A stretch of DNA of 64,000 nt from Oscheius onirici (GCA_932521025.1 OW051473.1:7440001-7504000), one strand, 5' to 3'; positions 36,781 through 47,732 are shown, numbered from the stretch's first letter. A program made the numbers and translations. Notes: generated by a model not told the origin, from the letters alone.

Positions 36781-36976
36781 CAGCCCTTCATTGGTCTTCT
36801 CTTAAAAGCGAATTGTTTTGATCGTCTGATCACTCACCTGGCTTGATCTGATCCCAAAAGTCTCCTCTCCTCCGATGCATCAGAACATCGACCGTTCCTC
36901 GATCCAACTGTCCATTTCAGCTTGTTTTCTAAACCGTTTTTGGCAGATTTTCACTCAACTACGGCCACTCCTTTGT

Positions 36977-37535
36977 TCTAAGCCGTGTCCAAATAGTTTA
37001 TTCGGAGTCTGGAAAATCCAAAGAGTAAATTGATTAGATTTTTATCCTTACCGAAAGTAGATGCTAAGATGTTTCTTCAAGCAGTTGTACTCTTCTGCAG
37101 TTCCATACATTCCACGGAGACGTTCAGGCGTCTTATAAACATTCAGTTTCTTGTCACTCTTCTGTTTTTGCTGATTCGTTTTCATTCCGTCATGTAGTTG
37201 TCCCATAAAATCCCCCACGTAGTCGTCCGCATTCTTGAAAAAGGAATCTCATGAAATAAAACCCTACTGACTTACCATCCATCGTCGAAGACTGTTTTAA
37301 ATTCGCTTGTGCACCATTGTCCCTTCACGATCATTCTGAATGTCGTTGCTGTCTCAGAACAGTCCAGACGAAATATCTTAGCGTTCTGGAGTAAAAAAGT
37401 TGTAATGTAGTGAATGTTTTCTTACATGCACTTTTCCTACTTGCTGTTCCAAAGAAGTGAGGTCCTGTCGATGTTCATTCTGAACCGTAGTTGTCTCATC
37501 ACCGTTATCGATTTGCAAGTTGAAGTCGCGTCTGA
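36977..37535 (-). CDS. 3' exons of an unidentified minus-strand gene (possibly degenerate)
   Basis: Exons read on the minus strand: 37535-37429 (RDFNLQIDNGDETTT...VGKVH), 37385-37276 (NAKIFRLDCSE...FKTVFDDG), 37233-37052 (NADDYVGDFMGQLHDGMK, then VYKTPERLRGMYG and NCLKKHLSIYFR) and about 37008-36977 (RLRINYLDTA, TAG). Introns of about 40-43 nt have good GTAAG...CAG/AAG signals, which argues for a real gene. However, joining the second to the third exon with these sites makes a TGA across the junction, so either the model is off or the gene is broken. Upstream exons (37.6-38.1 kb) are probable but could not be fixed. No family was recognised. Confidence 0.4.
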
Positions 37536-37619
37536 ATGTGGCCCCGAATAGTCACCTGAAGCTTGAGCAAGTTTGTTTGTAGCTAAAACAAAAGTTTTCT
37601 GAATTTTAGACTAATACTC

Positions 37620-39030
37620 ACTTGTCATCGTGGTTGCGTGAAGCATTTGAGAAACAAGAGGAGTTGAAGTCGCATGATGTTTCCTGAATTGGCCACGGTG
37701 TAGTTACCGCTAACGCTGATATGCGCCTGCTGTTGCCGTGTAGTAGAAAATGTTGTTGGTGAATCCGTCGTTGGTGAAAAGTGACGGCTCTAAAACGAAC
37801 AGTTTGAAATGTGTTGTAAAATTGCTCACTTTTCAATGTAGTGGAAGTTGTACACAGTAGAGACGACAGTTGTTCTAATTCGGATCGTGTTGCTCTGAAG
37901 AAAAGTACAAGCTGCTGTCACCGTTGTCTTTGTTTGTTCTCCTAGTCTTGACAGTCGCATTGTTGGCCCTTGTAGTTCAGTTGGAGCTTGCATTGTCCAT
38001 TAATTTCTTGAAAGTTGTTGTTTCTGCATGAACCGTCTCCCTTACCGGTCATTTTCTTGACCTAACTGTTGAAAACTGCTGTCTTAAATTGTTGTCGACG
38101 GTCTTTCATTCTCCGGATAGTCGTCTAAAGTGAGTTGCTTTAGATCATCTTGTCGTTGTTTCAATGATTATCCAGCAGAGTCCAAAATCTCGTCGTTGTT
38201 CTTTCTTTCTTCCAATGTGGTGTTGCTGTCTATCTTGAACTGTTTACGTGTCCTTGCACAAAGTTGTCCTCACTAGTGGAAAAATAGTTTCCCTCTTCCC
38301 ATTGTGTTGTCGAAAGTGTTGTAGCCGTCAAAGATGTCGAAGATACAGATATTCTGAACAAGAAGATGTAGTTGTCACCGTTGATGTATTCTCCGTTGCT
38401 CCGCTTCACAATTGCTTGTTTCCACGCAAACGATCAGTAGGTTTGATCTTGGGTTATCCTTAAAGGCGTTCCGCTGAAGGATTTGACAGTTCATACTTAG
38501 AGACCGCTCAAAGTAGTCATCTTTCTGAGCCGGCTCCGAATTATAGTGCAGTCAATTCAGCAGTTTTCCGTCCTGAACGTTGAGAAGATGTAACTGTTGC
38601 CCGTTTTCTTCGATGTTTTCCGTAACTCTTCAGATGTTTTTCTCGAAGTTCGGCTGTTTCATCTTAACATACGTTTTATTTCAGACGGCTGACCTCACTT
38701 ACTGCTCGATAGATGTGGTACGATCTTGCGAGACCACATGTTGTAGCTCTGAACTAGTAGAAGTACAAACCACGGGTGTTGCTGATAGTTCTCAAAATTG
38801 TAGGCTGCCTGTAGATTTACCATGTACAAAGTGTTCTGAAACCTGGTTTCACCTGAAAACACGATGGATTTTTACCGACAATTATGAAGCTAACTCCAAG
38901 GAACATTTTCAGTCAGTTCTGCATATTCATTACTTGCAACTGCTTGTTCTGAACAATAGTTTGTGTAAGAGCAGTACCTTGAAGTTGTATGTTGTCCTGA
39001 ATTATAATCATTATAATGAATTTAATTAGA
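37620..39030. other. Repetitive region with minus-strand Thr/Ser-rich open stretches
   Basis: On the minus strand, 37790-37620 is open (containing ETSCDFNSSCFSNASRN) and flanked by a 40-nt intron with GTGAGC donor and TTTTAG acceptor. Further upstream, several frames are open in turn, with repeated patterns around ...TTCTGAA...GTTGTC... on the + strand. This probably continues the gene at 36.98-37.54 kb, but phases conflict and no reliable chain was obtained. The + frame 38580-39029 is open for 149 codons without motif support. Confidence 0.3.
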
Positions 39031-39049
39031 CTCACGTTCAGGAGTTTTC

Positions 39050-40060
39050 CAAACTGGTTGTCCTCTCCTAGATTGCCCAGATCTTTATTCAGTTGACGCT
39101 CCTCTCCTCAAATGCGTCAAAATTGTTGTTAAACTACATCCTTCTCCTTCATGGCCCAGATCTTTTTTGAACCACACTCCTCTCCTACATTGCCCGGAAC
39201 TTCCTCGAGGTGGCTGCTATCTCCTTCGTTGTCCAGATTTTCTCGCAGTTGAGGCTCTTCTTCATAGATGACTCATCTCTTCTGAATTGCTCTTCTGTTC
39301 AAGCGACTTGTATCCCCAGAAAATCACTCCTCTTCTCAGATGCCCCAGATCTTCCGTCGAAAGATATCGCTCTCCTTCATTGACCATATATTCTTAAAAA
39401 TGGCTGTTCTCTCCTTCATTGCAAAGATTTTTTCAGTTGACGCTCCTCTCCTCAGATGCCTCAGAATTACTACCGAACGACGCATCTCTTCCCAAAAGCG
39501 GCGGATTTTCACCCGTGCACTCTCCTTTGTTGTCCAGACCTTCTTCCAGTAGGCGCTCCTCTCCTCAGTTGTCCCAGTTCTTCTGTTAAGCGATTCTCCT
39601 CTCCTTCATTGTCTAGATCTTCTTCCAAATGGCTGTCCTCTCCTACATAGCCCAGATCTTCTTTCAGTTGACGCTCCTCTTCTCAGTTGCCCCAGTTCTT
39701 CTAAATAGTTGTGTTGTTTTCAAACGACATGGATGTCCAGAATATCGCTCCTCTCCTCAGATGCCCCCAGCTCCTCGTCAAACGTCCTTTTTCTCCTTCA
39801 TTGACCAGATCTTCTTCCAAGCTGTTGTCATCTTCTTCATTGCTTCTCCTTCAGTTGGCGCACCTCTTCCGAAAAGCCGCGGATCTTCTCCAGTGTACAC
39901 TTCTTCATTGTCCAGATCTTCTGACAAGAATTGTTCTTCTTTTTCTTCCGTAGATCTTCCCCATTGCTCCTTTCTTCTCCAAATTTTCCATCTATTGATT
40001 ATCCTCTCCTTCACTGTCCAGATCTTCTTCAGAATTGTCATCAATTCCCCCAAGTCTTCT
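39050..40060. repeat. Degenerate ~39-bp minisatellite, minus strand encodes EEDLxNEGEE-type units
   Basis: On the + strand a unit close to CTCCTCTCCTTCATTGYCCA / GATCTTCTTCCARNTGNCG recurs at irregular, mostly ~39-45 bp spacing. Read in minus, consecutive 39-nt units translate as 13-residue blocks, e.g. SHLEEDLDNEGEE and NRLTEELGQLRRG. The longest continuous minus frame (40143-39778) starts MSTFNKAATGSIENY and contains EEDLGELMTILKKIW. Frames drift between units and stops intervene, so this is either a decaying repeat protein or a purine-rich satellite that is open by composition. Confidence 0.55.
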
Positions 40061-40139
40061 TCAATGTTCACATTTTCAGATGTCTTTGAAAGTCCCAGAT
40101 AGTTTTCAATGCTTCCTGTTGCTGCTTTGTTGAACGTGC

Positions 40140-42240
40140 TCATTTCAGAAATTGCATTCCAGGATTCAATTCTGTTTCTTCATTTGACTAATCTCTCCCT
40201 CTTTCTCAATCCATTCCAGTACCCATGTTTTTGTTTGAGCTGCGTGAAATTTCCTATGTCGTGCGAATCATTCTGAATACAATACAGAAACCCACTCAAT
40301 ATCTTTGATAGAACTATCCAAGATCGACACCATTGATGGCTTTCCGTCAAGTTCCACGAGTTTCAACCATGAACTGACACAGAATGCTACGGCTTCACCA
40401 CGTTTGAACAGATTTGCTGCCATTGTCTCCTGTCTATCACGCTTCGCTTCCCGATACCAAAGATGCGGAATCGCCCAGCGTCTGCCTTACTCTCCGTCAT
40501 GGACCACTTTTCTCGATGGAGGTTTCCGCTTCAGCAAATATCCAGTCGCATAAGCACTTCAAGTCCCATTAAGTAAATCAGCACGCCTCTCTTTCAGTTG
40601 TGTTTGGGAGTCTGGTTTGTCTGCTGTCTCTTGTTTTCCAACGGTTATTGTCACCCATTTTGGAGTTGGTCAGGAAGAACAAAGGATTACACAATGACTT
40701 GAGCTAAATTTTGATTACGTTACTCTTACCCTGGCAGAATTGGATGAGGTTACAACAAAGACATCTAGACATGAAGATATCAGGGAATATTGATGATTTC
40801 CAACAAAGGGGTTGAACATAGACATCTGATTCCCGCGGCCGGTTGATTTCGAACAGACTTGCAATAGGAATTAGGTGTGAGTGGTAAAGATCTAAATGCC
40901 GGTACCTTCTTTGAGATATAGGCAGATAAAGATCAATTTTGCTGGTTTTGTAGCTCCACAAGAAAGGGTTACGGCTATTCTACTGCACAAGTTCGCATCA
41001 GCATCAGAATGAATCACAAGCAGTCTTCGGGTTTCGGAAAGGTGAGATATCCAGACTACTAATCCCAGAACTGTTCCAAAACATGTAACATCTTTGAACT
41101 TTCTTTCTCTTCCAACTGTCATCATGTCTTGCTGAGAACTGAAATGGTTTTGATACCTGCTGCACAAGAGTTGCTGATCAGTAGCGCAAAGTGGTGGTCC
41201 CACTAATGCAACGTTTGTGTTTAGACATCTCAATGCTTCAATTCTTCTAGAGGGAAGCGTGGACTCAGTTGATTGCTTTTGAAGTAACGGTTGGGAACAC
41301 TGCTTCAAAGCGGGATAGGTGATGGAGCCACAGAGAATAGTAAGAAGTAAATGACCCGTTGCCGTGTCTGTCGTCCGCTCAGATGGAAGTTAAGGACCCA
41401 AAAAGCGTCAGTTGGCTCTTGCTTCTCTTTCTTCAGTCAGGCAGCAGTGTTTCTCAAGGAGCTGTCGACCCCAACGCATCAGAATTGTCCAGCTACGTAT
41501 ACGAAATCCCCTCTGATTGTTTTCACTGCCATTTTGATCCCGTCGGTTCCGTCACTCGACCATGTCTCCCGTCTTTTTTGTTTCCACTTTTCTCCCGATT
41601 CCTTTTTGATTTCTGCTTCCCTTCTCAATCAGTACACGACTTTTCTAGCTCATCTCGCTTCTTCCATCGTTCTGAACAACACCATTCGTCACAGCCGTTC
41701 CTCTTTCATTAGAATACGTTCGAGACCTTCATTCTTTCCAACTTCCCGATAAACTTCCGACGCAATCAGAGTAAGGACGTTCTCAAAAGTCTGCATTAGC
41801 ATGACTTACTCTTGTCCACTCGAATAGGAAACCGCATAAGAGACACCGTGTAACATCAGGATGAGAGAGCGTTCGATGGGTTTGCTATGAATGATTAGGC
41901 CTAGGACTTACGCCTCGCTTGAGGACGTGAATTGGTGGGATAGGTCTGAGGTTGGTTGGCACAGACTTCCGGAAGTTCCCTAGCGCTTAAGACAGTCAAG
42001 ATTGATGTTCCCGGATAGAAGGTAAGGCAGTTGTGGCGCGAATGCTAGAGAGACTGAGACTCCGTCTGATGAACTCTAAAACAAAACACGAGTCCCCGAA
42101 CCCCCGACAACCTCTGATTCCCTGGGAAGCGTTGCGCGGAAGATTGAGTTCCAAATGTTGTGGAATGGGGCCAGTAGAGAGACCATTCTCCTCCTCTCCA
42201 GCTGAGGGAGACGAGATCTGTAAAAGTAATGAAGAGGAAA
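40140..42240 (-). other. Coding-like minus-strand region, gene structure unresolved
   Basis: Short protein-like frames follow one another on the minus strand. They are MVSLLAPFHNIWNSIFRATL plus SDGVSVSLAFAPQLPYLLSG (about 42200-41980), IHVLKRGQTHRTLSHPDVTR with CLLCGF (41930-41812), and MAANLFKRGEAVAFCVSSWL (about 40423-40364). Good donors (GTAAGT at 41911 and 41809; GTAAGAG near 40729; GTAAGG near 40490) are present. Several joins would need introns of 19-27 nt, and TGA codons interrupt otherwise continuous stretches. Two + frames over 41351-41752 are equally long. The purine bias of the minus strand lowers stop frequency, so true coding content is uncertain. Confidence 0.3.
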
Positions 42241-42337
42241 GAATTTATTCTATAAATTGAAGCTATACACGACGACCCGACAGAAAGAGACCAGAATTGA
42301 GACCAGGATGTTGTTGTCAAGGAACTGTAGTTTCTAT

Positions 42338-43051
42338 TCACGGGGATGAGTCACCTGAAAGCAGAAGCATTAAGAAACGTACAGTGGCTTTTTATGTCAG
42401 AGATCCTGTTTATTCCCCCGACTGTGTTTGCATTTCGAAATAGTGCGCCTCACCACCCGCACTATGGCTATTGATTGACGCGCCGCACTCAGGAGCGCGT
42501 AGCGGTTTTGTTTTCGAAAATAAAAGTATATCGAAAATTCCAGAAATTGTCGAACTGAGACTATTTTTGTAATAGATTGGGCTTTGTTACGTTAACAGAA
42601 ACGTATAGCTAGCAAAGAATGTAAACCAACCTGGTTTCCTTTTTGGCGATTTGACGTTGGCGAAGAAATCGTTCAGTCCGAAAGGGTCTTCTTGTTCGTC
42701 ACAGGTACGGGATCGCTTTCGAGAAACCTCTGAGGAAGGCTCAGGAGTCTGAACGACACTGGGTACGACACGAGTTTGGGAGGTCTCCACTAGGGATTCG
42801 TTCGCACTCATGTTTTCGCAAGTCGAAACAGTCTCAGGGCTTTGCTCAATTTTTCTAGCGCGTCGGGCAGCCCGACGTTCACCCAAATGCTTACACAGGG
42901 ACTGGATGAATGCTGTTTGGAGGAGTTCCAGACGGAAGTGGCGCTCCTTGCTCTTGTTCAGGTCACGGCGTTTCTTGATGGCCAGTCCAAGCAGCTGCGT
43001 TGGCGTCATGTCCGATCCAAGAAGAGGAGATGCTTCATCAGGGTTGCACAT
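42338..43051 (-). CDS. Small basic, probably nuclear protein of unknown function
   Basis: Exon 1 runs 43051-42631 and exon 2 probably 42354-42338, ending ...SPKRKPGDSSP (about 145 aa). If the weak GTTGGT donor is not used, the frame reads on to a stop at 42587. The protein starts MCNPDEASPLLG. A conserved-looking helical block follows (MTPTQLLGLAIKKRRDL, RHFRLELLQTAFIQSLCKHL), then RRAARRARK, a Ser/Thr/Glu-rich middle and basic patches RKRSR and PKRKPG resembling nuclear localisation signals. The helical block recalls the N-terminus of IER/SERTA-type transcriptional regulators only vaguely. A minus-strand AATAAA lies at 42249-42244. Upstream there is GC-rich DNA with an E-box CACGTG (43385-43390). 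Confidence 0.6.
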
Positions 43052-43339
43052 CTTGAATTTGTTGTGAGTAACTACGGATGAGGGAGTGATAGAATTGAAG
43101 GACAGCAGCTGTGGGGAACACACTGCGAGACTGGTCGCGTCGAGGGGTGGGCCCCTCACGCGACTGAGACGCGTCGCGTTTCGCGTAGCATGCGGAGCGC
43201 GCACAGAGGAAAAAGGATGATTCTAGTCAGAATTTGGCAAATTTTAACGAAGTTTTTGAGGCTGCCAAAAAGAAGAATTACTAACAATCACAAGAATGTG
43301 GGTTTTGAAACGGCCGAAATTCTATAATGTCGCAAATTG

Positions 43340-43440
43340 GATGGTTCCTTCTATTTGGTGTAGACCGACGCGGGGCGGTCGCGTCACGTGCAGCTATGAC
43401 GGCAAATGCGGCAAAAACTGGTTCCCAAACGGCTGATCAG
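43340..43440 (-). promoter_or_regulatory. GC-rich promoter with E-box CACGTG
   Basis: A local GC-rich stretch (GACGCGGGGCGGTCGCGTCA) followed by CACGTG at 43385-43390 lies about 300 nt upstream of the 43051 start codon, in otherwise AT-rich DNA. The palindrome is a binding site for bHLH-ZIP factors in general. Linkage to the minus-strand gene is inferred from position. Confidence 0.35.
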
Positions 43441-43712
43441 ACGGAATAGGCTGAATAGCGAGGCTCATGCCCACGCATTGACGACAAGATAGGGACGCTT
43501 CTATGATGTAAGCTAAGACGTACAACGCATAATATTAGTCCCAAACCTGACTCCGAAACTATATGACACTGCCACACAGTCTTACAGTACGATTTCAAAT
43601 ATAACTCGTTAAATTTCAATAATTAGTTTTTTCTTTCTAGTTTTTTTGTATGTTCACACCTAAACTCTAGTAAAATTCCATTTTTATCACGTCAGCTGGT
43701 TAGTCTGGTCTG

Positions 43713-44267
43713 TTGACTGCGAGATTAATGGGTCATGTGACACAAAAGAAACGAAAACAGGCTGCAGACGAAGAATTCAAGAAGGAAATGAAACAGGGCT
43801 GTTTGCATCGAGGGGCTCGTCTAGAGAATATCACTCATGATACCGTTTGTACTTTTACAATTATCTCCCGTTGGTTTGAAACATCTGGAAAAAGCGATGA
43901 ACACATTCAAAGCAAGATCGTTCAGAAGTACCGGTCTGAATTTTTGGCACATGTTAGCCCTGGGATCAAAATATTTCAAATTGATAAATATCTACATGAA
44001 CTATTCATGAAAATGTGTTGCCTTTTAAAGCTTTTTTTTCAAGCAAATAGAGAAGAGATAAAACATTTCGTCCTAGTGATGTTCTGCATTTTTTCAGTTC
44101 TTGACAAGATCTTTAGAACAAGGATAGCACCGCTAAAGATTCCTTCCAGGGCTAAAGATTCCTTGTTTTCTCCTATCACTTCTTTAACGGACCCTCAGTT
44201 CCCCTCTTCCCGTGTCACTCTGCTCCAGCCACCTTCTGTCCCTCCAAAGGAACTATCAAAGTCATAA
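43713..44267 (+). CDS. Open frame of 184 codons, doubtful
   Basis: Begins MTARLMGHVTQKKRKQAADE and is Lys/Arg/Glu-rich for about 60 residues (possible nuclear localisation), then hydrophobic (CCLLKLFFQ, VLVMFCIFSVL). Its last ~40 codons lie inside a dispersed repeat shared with 54.5-54.8 kb, so at least the 3' end is repeat-derived. No intron, domain or poly(A) support. It may be a transposon-associated or chance frame. Confidence 0.25.
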   Translation: MTARLMGHVTQKKRKQAADEEFKKEMKQGCLHRGARLENITHDTVCTFTIISRWFETSGKSDEHIQSKIVQKYRSEFLAHVSPGIKIFQIDKYLHELFMKMCCLLKLFFQANREEIKHFVLVMFCIFSVLDKIFRTRIAPLKIPSRAKDSLFSPITSLTDPQFPSSRVTLLQPPSVPPKELSKS

Positions 44268-44392
44268 GAACCCTTAGCGCACTTGCTTTTCCTGTTGCGA
44301 CTTGATAAAAACTGATTTGCGCACAGCTCCCTTCCTTATCTTCAATTAAAGTTTCAGACACACACACAGACCTGGGAGCAATTTAAAATAGA
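44150..44392 (+). repeat. Dispersed repeat, copy 1 (partner at 54.64-54.84 kb)
   Basis: The segment ending GCGCACTTGCTTTTCCTGTT ... CACACACACAGACCTGGGAG ... CAATTTAAAATA is about 85% similar by eye to 54711-54839. The TTCCAGGGCTAAAG motif recurs as well (44144 and 54440). The poly-CA stretch and shared 3' end suggest an interspersed element. Confidence 0.7.
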
Positions 44393-44993
44393 TGGCGTCG
44401 GAAAATCGAAAAATCTACAAAAATCCCGAATTTAACAAATAATAGTTAGTGCCCCACTCTGTATGTGAAATGCCCCAAACTGAGAACTAGGTAGCAATTC
44501 GGAAAAAACTGTGAATGTGATAGTTTTCAATTCTCTGTTCGGTATGTTAAAACGACATTTTCCGTTCAGATAGCAAGTGCAAAAAGGTGAAGAGTTGTGC
44601 GAAAGCGATCCCGTACCTGTGACGAGAAGAGTTGTGATTCACACAAATCAAATTATTCGCTGAGTCAGACAGAAGAGTCAGACAATAGCTGCATTATTGG
44701 CTTCTCGATCTTTTAAAGGAACTTCAATGGGTCTGAAAGACATTTTCTTCATGTTTCTTCAATATTGCTGTTATCAGTCCTCGTATCAGCCTCTGAGCCA
44801 CTTTCGGTATAAAAACGTTTACATACTCGATGTGCCTTGTTTTAGCCTGGCTATGTCGATGATAACGGTCATTTAACAAATTCAGTGGAAACTGAAAATT
44901 TTGCAAAAATCGGAGGGTTACCCGAAAATGGTAATCCCTCATGATTTGGATATACTTCTGGCAACAATGGAGAGGAATCATCCTCTCAATCAG

Positions 44994-45647
44994 AAGAATC
45001 AAGCGATGAGGAGTCCGGATCAGCCTCTAGTTCTGGATCCGAAGAATCAGGATCTGGCAAAGAGTCTGGGTCAGGCTCTGGATCAGGAGAGAGCTCGAGC
45101 TCTGGTGACTGTTTAGAAGAAGAGTCTGGCAGTCCGGAAAAATCGGCAAGAGGAGAACCTTCAGGAAGTTTTTCCGGATCTGGTGAAAATTCCGGCGATT
45201 ATTCTGGAGAAGAATCAGGCTCTTCATCTGGATCAGGTATGAATCGAGTTTGTAGAATAATTCTGATGTCTAGGTTCCGAAGAAGAATCAGAATCCGAGT
45301 CAAGTGAAGAATCTGGCTCTACACTTGAACCTCGAGAAGAATCAGGCTGCGGTGAAGAGTCTTCGCCTGATTCAGGAGATTGCTCGGGTTCTGGTTCCGC
45401 TTCAGGATTGGGTGAAGAGTCCGGCTTGTAAAACTGCTCAGAAGAAGAAACTTCTGGCTATTCAGAAGAATCAGGGTCGTCCTCTGGAGAAGAATCCGGC
45501 TCTGGCTCGGAAGAAGGCTCCGAATCTGGATCAGACACAGACGAAGGATCAGGGGTGACCGAAGAGTCAGACAATAAAGTGAGAACAACTAGCAAACCCA
45601 AGGCATCGAGAGGATTTTTTCTATTTGGTCGCATATGGTTCTTTTGA
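44994..45647 (+). CDS. Ser-Gly/Glu-rich low-complexity protein, possible proteoglycan core
   Basis: Exon 44994-45236, a 37-nt intron (45237-45273), then an exon from 45274. The sequence is almost entirely SG, EE and SEE units: ESGSASSSGSEESGSG, KESGSGSGSGESSSSG, EESESESSEESGS. Acidic residues next to Ser-Gly dipeptides are the usual glycosaminoglycan attachment context, as in nematode chondroitin proteoglycans. The frame meets TAA at 45429-45431. The same composition continues in frame (SGEESGSGSEEGSESGSD) to a basic end and TGA at 45645-45647. Either 45412-45441 is a 30-nt GT-AG intron of 3n length, or the gene carries a nonsense mutation. The 5' exon(s) and signal peptide were not found with confidence; a candidate exon lies near 44885-44930. 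Confidence 0.5.
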
Positions 45648-47732
45648 TCAAAGGAATAAATCTTATAAGTTAATCTGTTTTTCTTCTTTTGTCAATAAGC
45701 TGCTACATGAGTGCATTTCAAAAACGCGCTAATTAGAATAGCATCGTGTATAGGATATTAAAACAACCATCGAAGAGAAACAGGTGAGTAAATAATTGCT
45801 CCAAACCGTTGCTTCTTCCCAATAATATATTTAGCCCCAGATTGGAAGCTCTTTTTTACCCTCACTTTTTCGGATTCCAAAAAGTTTCGTTTTGTCACAA
45901 TCTCTTCTCCGCACCTATTCCATACTGTTCAAATCTTATCTGGTAGAAAAGCTCTTTTGGAGTTGAAAAACATTGAAAATTTTTATAGGAAATTATCGCT
46001 AAACCAACCAGCTACATCTTGTTGACATTTCGATTTCAAGAGATCGTAGAAAACTCCAAACTATATTTTCTAAGGGCGGAAGTCCAACGTCTATTTTTGT
46101 CGTCACCAAGTCGCAATTACTCTTCGAGGAACATCTCCGATAGATGAGACTTTCTGTCATATGGGATGTGCATAGTTGAAGCACTCTTGGAAGTTCAAAA
46201 CTAAAACTTTTCTCTATAGTGCAATCTTTACGCTTTTCATTGCAAACTTCCGTCGACGTTAAGCCACTTTGGGCGAATAAGAAATCACGCGATGCAAATA
46301 GTATCTCCCGCGTTCAAGATTTTGCAAAGAACTCCAAAACGGAACAGCTGGACTTTTAAAGCTATTTTGTTGTCGCCTGGATCTTTTTTTTTCCGAATTC
46401 TTGGTATTCCGAACCGCTTTCTTGATATTTTGACAAAAAGAGGGATTATGGTGCCTGTTATTCGTCTGCCGACTCATTTTTCATATTTGCTTGACATTTG
46501 TCACTTTATGGACGCTACCTCGCATGAGATGAAATATAATCTCTAGCTCTCGCGATACTTCTTCTCTGCCGTAAAAAGTTTTCCAAGAAGTCATTAGCAC
46601 TGGAAGTCATAACAAGTCCGATTCTTGCCTTTAAGAACAGTAATTCATTCCACGTACATCTTTATATAGCCCAAATCTTTTAAACAGGCGTTGTTTTTCA
46701 TGATATTTGCCAGTTTCAACATTAAAAACTTGTCCGGCAAACTATGCTCGCACAATTCAATTTCCCTTTTCTAGATATTTATCTTGAAATTCTTTTTTTC
46801 TCAATGTTCCATCTAGACTGAACTATTTGCCGCTTTTTCACGACTATATATTTGGTTTCTTAAATCTTCAAATACCAATAAGTTGTTGCCAGGGTTTAAC
46901 TATTGTCGATGACATTTGTTGTGAGTGGTGTTTTTCAAACAAAAACCGGAAAAAAACGAAATATTGGGAGGTAATAATTTCGAGGCAATAACTCATAGGT
47001 GAATAGTTTGGATCACAATGTTAAATGTCACTGCATCAACATATTGTCGTTTCTATGACTACTGTTACAAAAATTCTTTCCTTTACAAGCCATAACGTAA
47101 TTGCACAAAAAACTTGAAGCTGCATTCCTTGTTTTTCCACGTCACTTAGCTTTCATGGATGACTATACTTACTGATGCTCAGCCGTAATTCCGTCGCCAA
47201 ACGACCCAGTATCACGTCCCTCTGGTAGGAGGTGTCAAAACAGGCCTGTTAACGAGTAATGCCCCTGATCTTTTCCTACGCGACTGACTAATTCCTCTCT
47301 GAGTGTGAACTAATCCCTTCTCTCGTGCCTTAACTGAAATTTCTATAAACAGGAACTATTCTTGGTAGTCTAACTCAATCTACCCAGTAATAATATCGTT
47401 CACTCTGAATATTCCAAACACCTGTCTCTGGTTTTGGATCAACTGCACTAGACTAAAGTGTTATTCGCCCAGTTTTCCGGTTTGAAACGTTTAAAGTTCA
47501 AGCCTACTCGACTACAATCTAATAAGCAAGCAAGAATCAAAAATCATTCCTCAAGAGAGATGGTTGTAAGTGTCCGTCTGCTTTTGAAGTTTGTGCGCCA
47601 AATATTTTGCTTTCGAGTAGACCCGAGCTGTTTTTCGCATTGGACTGTTTTAGAGTAGGTGTGACGACGCTTCCTGACTCCGGAAATGTGCGTCCCTGAT
47701 GATGCCCCCTAACGCAATTCAATTATTTCAAG
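45648..47732. other. Intergenic, no gene recognised
   Basis: AT-rich. Frames such as 46292-46546 (+) and 46259-46477 (-) overlap and lack support. A possible upstream exon with donor GTAAGTG at 47568 (ending ...REMV) may belong to the following partial gene. Confidence 0.35.

Noticed and set aside
37536-37560. A 24-nt GT-AG intron between two small minus-strand exons.
   Set aside because: Skipping the 27-nt exon and using a single 85-nt intron keeps the same phase and uses stronger sites.
38580-39029. + frame of 149 codons.
   Set aside because: Lies in the pyrimidine-rich repeat region where long chance frames are common. The minus strand has better splice evidence.
41351-41752. Two overlapping + strand open frames of 117-133 codons.
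   Set aside because: Both are open because the + strand is pyrimidine-rich. No domain, splice chain or poly(A) support, and they overlap in different frames.
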